This document shows, piece after piece, positions 5,312-8,049 of a DNA stretch of 8,049 nucleotides. The stretch's first letter is position 1. The number at the start of each line of letters is the position of its first letter. Position numbers and translations under genes: made by a program. The stretch lies in assembly GCA_028281075.1 (NCBI GenBank), contig JANQKO010000038.1:1-8049 (forward strand), read 5' to 3'. The notes beneath the pieces were generated by a model, which worked only from the letters and a program-made list of their open reading frames with translations, had not been told where the DNA came from and ran no database searches. The DNA comes from Alphaproteobacteria bacterium. GTDB lineage: Bacteria > Pseudomonadota > Alphaproteobacteria > GCA-2731375.

Positions 5312-6295
5312 CTAGCCGGCCATGCCGGCGTGGTCGGCCATGGCCGAGACGCCGTGGAACAGGGCCCAGAGGTAGATCGCGTAGCCCACGGCCAGAACGC
5401 CGCCCGCCAGCCGGTTGATCGAGGCGCCGCGCAGCACGAACAGCAGCAGCACGACCGCCGAGGCCAGCATGAGCCAGAGATCGAAGGTCAGGAACTGGTC
5501 CGGCACCGGGATCGGGCGGACCATGGCGGTGACGCCCATGATGCCGAGGATGTTGAACAGGTTGGAGCCGACGACGTTGCCGACGGCGACGTCGCCGTGG
5601 CGGCGGACCGCGGCCACGACCGAGGTCGCCAGTTCCGGCAGCGAGGTGCCGATCGCGACCAGTGTCAGGCCGATCACCTCCTCCGGAATGCCGGCCGCGC
5701 GGGCGAGGCCGGTGGCGCCGTCCACCAGCAGCGTCGAGCCGGCGACGAGCCCGATCAGTCCGACCAGCACCAGCACCGAGGACACGAAGATCGAATGCGG
5801 CCGCACGGCGATGCCTTCGATCTCGTCGACGATGGCCTCGACGGTCTGGTCGCCGTTGCGCGACGACAGGTAGGAGCGGACCAGGAAGCCGATCAGCAGC
5901 GCCAGCATGATGGCGCCCTGCCAGAACTGGATCAGGCCGGTCCAGCAGAGCGCGACGAACAGCACGCTAACGGCGACCATGATGGCGCTGTCGCGGCGCA
6001 CGCTTTCGGCGTTGCAGGCGATCGGGAAGATCACCGCGGGCACGCCCAGCACCAGCAGGATGTTGGCGATATTGCTGCCGACGACGTTGCCGATGGCGAT
6101 TTCGGGGACGCCGGCGATCGCCGACTTGACGCAGACGACCAGCTCCGGCGACGAGGTGCCGAACGCCACCACGGTCAGGCCGATGACCAGCGGCGGCACG
6201 CCGAGGCGCTGGGCCAGGGCGACCGCGCCGCGCACCAGAACGTCGCCGCCGACCAGCAGTATGACCAGCCCGCCGGCGACCATCAGATACATCAT
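5312..6295 (-). CDS. CaCA-family Na+/Ca2+ antiporter-like membrane protein (YrbG-type)
   Basis: A polytopic inner-membrane cation exchanger of about 327 residues, the normal size for bacterial CaCA members, which typically exchange Ca2+ for Na+ or H+. Both internal alpha repeats are visible: GLTVVAFGTSSPE at 39-51 with GNVVGSN at 69-75, and GLTLVAIGTSLPE at 209-221 with GNVVGSN at 239-245. The acidic Glu in each repeat is the known ion ligand. About ten hydrophobic helices flank a short acidic hydrophilic loop near 141-166. I chose the ATG at 6295 (a second ATG follows directly). An in-frame TTG at 6343 would add 16 non-hydrophobic residues without a visible ribosome binding site. The ion specificity cannot be read from sequence alone. 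It is the first gene of a probable two-gene unit with the downstream dehydrogenase. Confidence 0.92.
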   Translation of the reverse strand: MMYLMVAGGLVILLVGGDVLVRGAVALAQRLGVPPLVIGLTVVAFGTSSPELVVCVKSAIAGVPEIAIGNVVGSNIANILLVLGVPAVIFPIACNAESVRRDSAIMVAVSVLFVALCWTGLIQFWQGAIMLALLIGFLVRSYLSSRNGDQTVEAIVDEIEGIAVRPHSIFVSSVLVLVGLIGLVAGSTLLVDGATGLARAAGIPEEVIGLTLVAIGTSLPELATSVVAAVRRHGDVAVGNVVGSNLFNILGIMGVTAMVRPIPVPDQFLTFDLWLMLASAVVLLLFVLRGASINRLAGGVLAVGYAIYLWALFHGVSAMADHAGMAG

Positions 6296-6364
6296 ACGAG
6301 CGACACTCGGCGGTTGCGGTCCTGCGGCGCCGGTCTTCCCCAAAGGTCCGGACGCCGAGGCCGA

Positions 6365-6394
6365 CTTATAAAGGTGGTGTGCACGTCAGGTAAA
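6365..6394 (-). promoter_or_regulatory. Candidate promoter for the antiporter-dehydrogenase unit
   Basis: On the minus strand TTTACC (6389-6394) and TATAAG (6365-6370) are separated by 18 nt, each a 4-5 of 6 match to the sigma-70 consensus. They sit in the 110-bp gap between the VOC gene and the antiporter. This would place the transcript start near 6358 and leave a leader of about 60 nt before the ATG at 6295. The TTATAA stretch stands out in otherwise GC-rich DNA. Confidence 0.4.
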
Positions 6395-6405
6395 GGCGGC
6401 GCGGT

Positions 6406-6828
6406 TTACGACGCGGCGGCGTCGCGCGGCGGTCCCTTCAGTTCGACCGTGTTGCCCTCGGGGTCCTTCAGGTAGAGGGACGGCCCGTCGCCCTCGGCGC
6501 CGTAGCGGGTGCCGGCCTCGCCGACCTCGACACCATGGGATGTCAGATAGTCGGTCAGCGCCGCCAGCTCGAAGCGGGCGATGCGCAGGGCAAGGTGGTC
6601 CATGTTGCGGCCTTCGGCCCCCGGCGCGGCCCCGCCGGCGCGGCCGAGCTTGCCGTCCACCGGCACCAGGTCGATCAGCGCCGCGCCGGCGCGCAGTTGC
6701 ACCAGGCCCAGTTCGTCCAGCCGCCGCTCCTCGGGGCAGCCGAGGACGTCGCGGTAGAAGGCAAGCATGCGCGGCAGGTCGCTGACCCGCAGCACGACGT
6801 GATCGATGCCTTTGATGTCAATGGTCAT
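6406..6828 (-). CDS. VOC-family (glyoxalase/bleomycin resistance fold) protein
   Basis: A 140-residue single-domain vicinal oxygen chelate protein made of two beta-alpha-beta-beta-beta modules. Module one begins with IDHVVLRVSDL (8-18) followed by MLAFYRDVLG (21-30). Module two begins with MDHLALRI (76-83) and ends with YLKDPEGNTVELKG (119-132). Likely metal ligands by position are H10, D53, H78 and E129; an acidic residue at 53 and a Glu near the end fit a metal-dependent member. Family functions include glyoxalase I, dioxygenases, epimerases and drug-binding proteins, and the exact substrate is not determinable here. The start ATG lies 19 bp after the uvrB stop, so it is probably co-transcribed with uvrB. 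The ending RDAAAS is non-conserved. Confidence 0.87.
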   Translation of the reverse strand: MTIDIKGIDHVVLRVSDLPRMLAFYRDVLGCPEERRLDELGLVQLRAGAALIDLVPVDGKLGRAGGAAPGAEGRNMDHLALRIARFELAALTDYLTSHGVEVGEAGTRYGAEGDGPSLYLKDPEGNTVELKGPPRDAAAS

Positions 6829-6847
6829 GGCTGCCCGATCCGTTCCG

Positions 6848-8049
6848 TTAGGGACCCCGCCGGCCGCGTCCGCCGCGACGGCGCCCCCGCGCGCCGTCCA
6901 GCATATCCGGCGTCAGCACGACGGCGGCGTCGTTGTCGGTCGGCGGCGCGTCGTCGCGCGGCTTGGCGGCCTTGCGGCGCGATCCGCCGGCCGGCTTGGG
7001 CGCGCCGCCCTTGCCGCGGCGTCGCGGCCTGGCCTTGCCGTCGCCGTCCAGGGTTTCCAGCTCCATCTGCTCCAGCCGCTGGATCTCGTCGCGCAGCCGG
7101 GCCGCGTCCTCGAACTCCAGCTCGGCCGCCGCCGTGCGCATCTGCTTCTCCAGGTCCTCGATATGGGCCCTGAGGTTATGGCCGATCAGATGCGGCTTGT
7201 CGGGGTCGCCGGTGTCGACGGTGACACGATCGGCCTCGTAGACGCTCTGCATCACGTCGGAGATGTTCTTGCGCACTGATTCCGGGGTGATGCCGTTCTC
7301 GGCGTTGAAGGCCTGCTGCTTGGCGCGCCGGCGGTCGGTCTCTTCCAGCGCCCTGGTCAGGCTGTCGGTCATCCTGTCGGCATAGAGCACGACCCGGCCG
7401 TCGACGTTCCGCGCGGCGCGGCCGATGGTCTGGACCAGCGAGGTCTCCGAGCGCAGATAGCCTTCCTTGTCGGCGTCCAGGATCGCGACCAGCGCGCATT
7501 CGGGAATGTCCAGGCCCTCGCGCAGCAGGTTGATGCCGACCAGGATGTCGAACACGCCCAGCCGCAGGTCGCGGATGATCTCGATGCGTTCCAGCGTGTC
7601 GACGTCGGAATGCATGTAGCGGACCTTGAAGCCGGCCTCGTGCAGATAGTCGGTCAGGTCCTCGGCCATGCGTTTGGTCAGGGTCGTCACCAGAGCGCGG
7701 TAGCCCATGGAGATGACCTCGCGGCACTCCGCCATCAAGTCGTCGACCTGGCTTTCGACCGGGCGAACCTCGCAGGGCGGATCGGTCAGGCCGGTCGGCC
7801 GGATCACCTGCTCGACAAAGACGCCGCCGGTGCGCTCCATCTCCCACTTGCCGGGCGTCGCCGAGACGAACATCGATTGCGGCCGCATGGTGTCCCATTC
7901 GTCGAATTTCAGCGGCCGGTTGTCGACGCAGGACGGCAGCCGGAAGCCGAATTCAGACAGGGTCCATTTGCGGCGATAGTCGCCCCGGAACATGCCGCCT
8001 ACTTGCGGTACGGTGATGTGGCTCTCGTCGACGATCAGCAGCGCATCGG
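6848..8049 (-). CDS. uvrB: UvrABC system protein B (N-terminus cut by window edge)
   Basis: UvrB is the DNA-dependent ATPase and damage-verification subunit that hands lesions from UvrA to UvrC. About 399 residues are visible, open at the right edge; the family usually has about 670-720. In visible numbering: helicase motif II DESH at 7-10 followed by ITVPQVGG, FVSATPGKWE near 60-69, NLLREGLDIPE near 173-183, and motif VI QTIGRAARN near 206-214. A UVR helix pair (LEKQMRTAAAELEFEDAARL) lies near 299-318, the region that contacts the matching domain of UvrC. A tail of about 65 residues follows, rich in Lys, Arg, Ala, Pro and Gly and ending in an RGRRRGGRGRRGP-like stretch. The missing part carries the Walker A motif and beta-hairpin. 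An internal ATG at 7993 is not the start, since conserved UvrB sequence continues upstream of it. Confidence 0.97.
   Translation of the reverse strand, partial: DALLIVDESHITVPQVGGMFRGDYRRKWTLSEFGFRLPSCVDNRPLKFDEWDTMRPQSMFVSATPGKWEMERTGGVFVEQVIRPTGLTDPPCEVRPVESQVDDLMAECREVISMGYRALVTTLTKRMAEDLTDYLHEAGFKVRYMHSDVDTLERIEIIRDLRLGVFDILVGINLLREGLDIPECALVAILDADKEGYLRSETSLVQTIGRAARNVDGRVVLYADRMTDSLTRALEETDRRRAKQQAFNAENGITPESVRKNISDVMQSVYEADRVTVDTGDPDKPHLIGHNLRAHIEDLEKQMRTAAAELEFEDAARLRDEIQRLEQMELETLDGDGKARPRRRGKGGAPKPAGGSRRKAAKPRDDAPPTDNDAAVVLTPDMLDGARGRRRGGRGRRGP

Noticed and set aside
5240..6475. 411-codon plus-strand open frame rich in His, Asp and Gln
   Set aside because: It lies antisense to the CaCA antiporter, whose two alpha repeats are unmistakable. 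The composition is an antisense artefact of membrane-protein codons.
1..8049. CRISPR array, insertion sequence, tRNA/rRNA or defence system
   Set aside because: No regularly spaced repeats, transposase, terminal inverted repeats, tRNA-like fold or defence domain was seen. All genes are recognisable housekeeping families.

Overview
The window carries GC-rich bacterial housekeeping DNA. Every gene I can support lies on the minus strand, so transcription runs from right to left. UvrC with an N-terminal extension, UvrB with a basic tail, a pgsA-mobB-moeA cluster and CtrA-like (TTAA-N7-TTAAC, TTAACCAT) and GANTC motifs all point to an alphaproteobacterium. A Rhodospirillales-like member would fit, but that is inference and no rRNA or marker gene here settles it.

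Layout in the direction of transcription (right to left): (1) uvrB, missing its N-terminus at the window edge, then a small VOC/glyoxalase-fold protein 19 bp downstream. (2) A CaCA-family Na+/Ca2+ antiporter-like membrane protein, then a short-chain dehydrogenase 4 bp downstream. The dehydrogenase has the Arg-containing nucleotide motif and the Asp-Tyr-Lys catalytic spacing of pteridine reductases (PTR1/FolM). (3) A gene-free stretch of about 500 bp (4034-4536). It is much more AT-rich than its surroundings and holds a consensus DnaA box in an inverted pair, two CtrA-like sites, GANTC sites, and direct and inverted repeats. (4) uvrC, then pgsA (phosphatidylglycerophosphate synthase), mobB and moeA. 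The last three are joined by 4-bp ATGA overlaps, and moeA loses its C-terminus at the window start.

Functionally this combines nucleotide excision repair (uvrB and uvrC about 2.8 kb apart), anionic phospholipid synthesis, the last steps of molybdenum cofactor maturation, cation transport and probable pterin/folate reduction. No mobile element, CRISPR array, tRNA, rRNA or defence system is visible. The least explained part is the AT-rich intergenic region, which looks like a cell-cycle-controlled regulatory region or possibly a replication-origin-like element. The best specific protein observation is the pteridine-reductase signature of the dehydrogenase.
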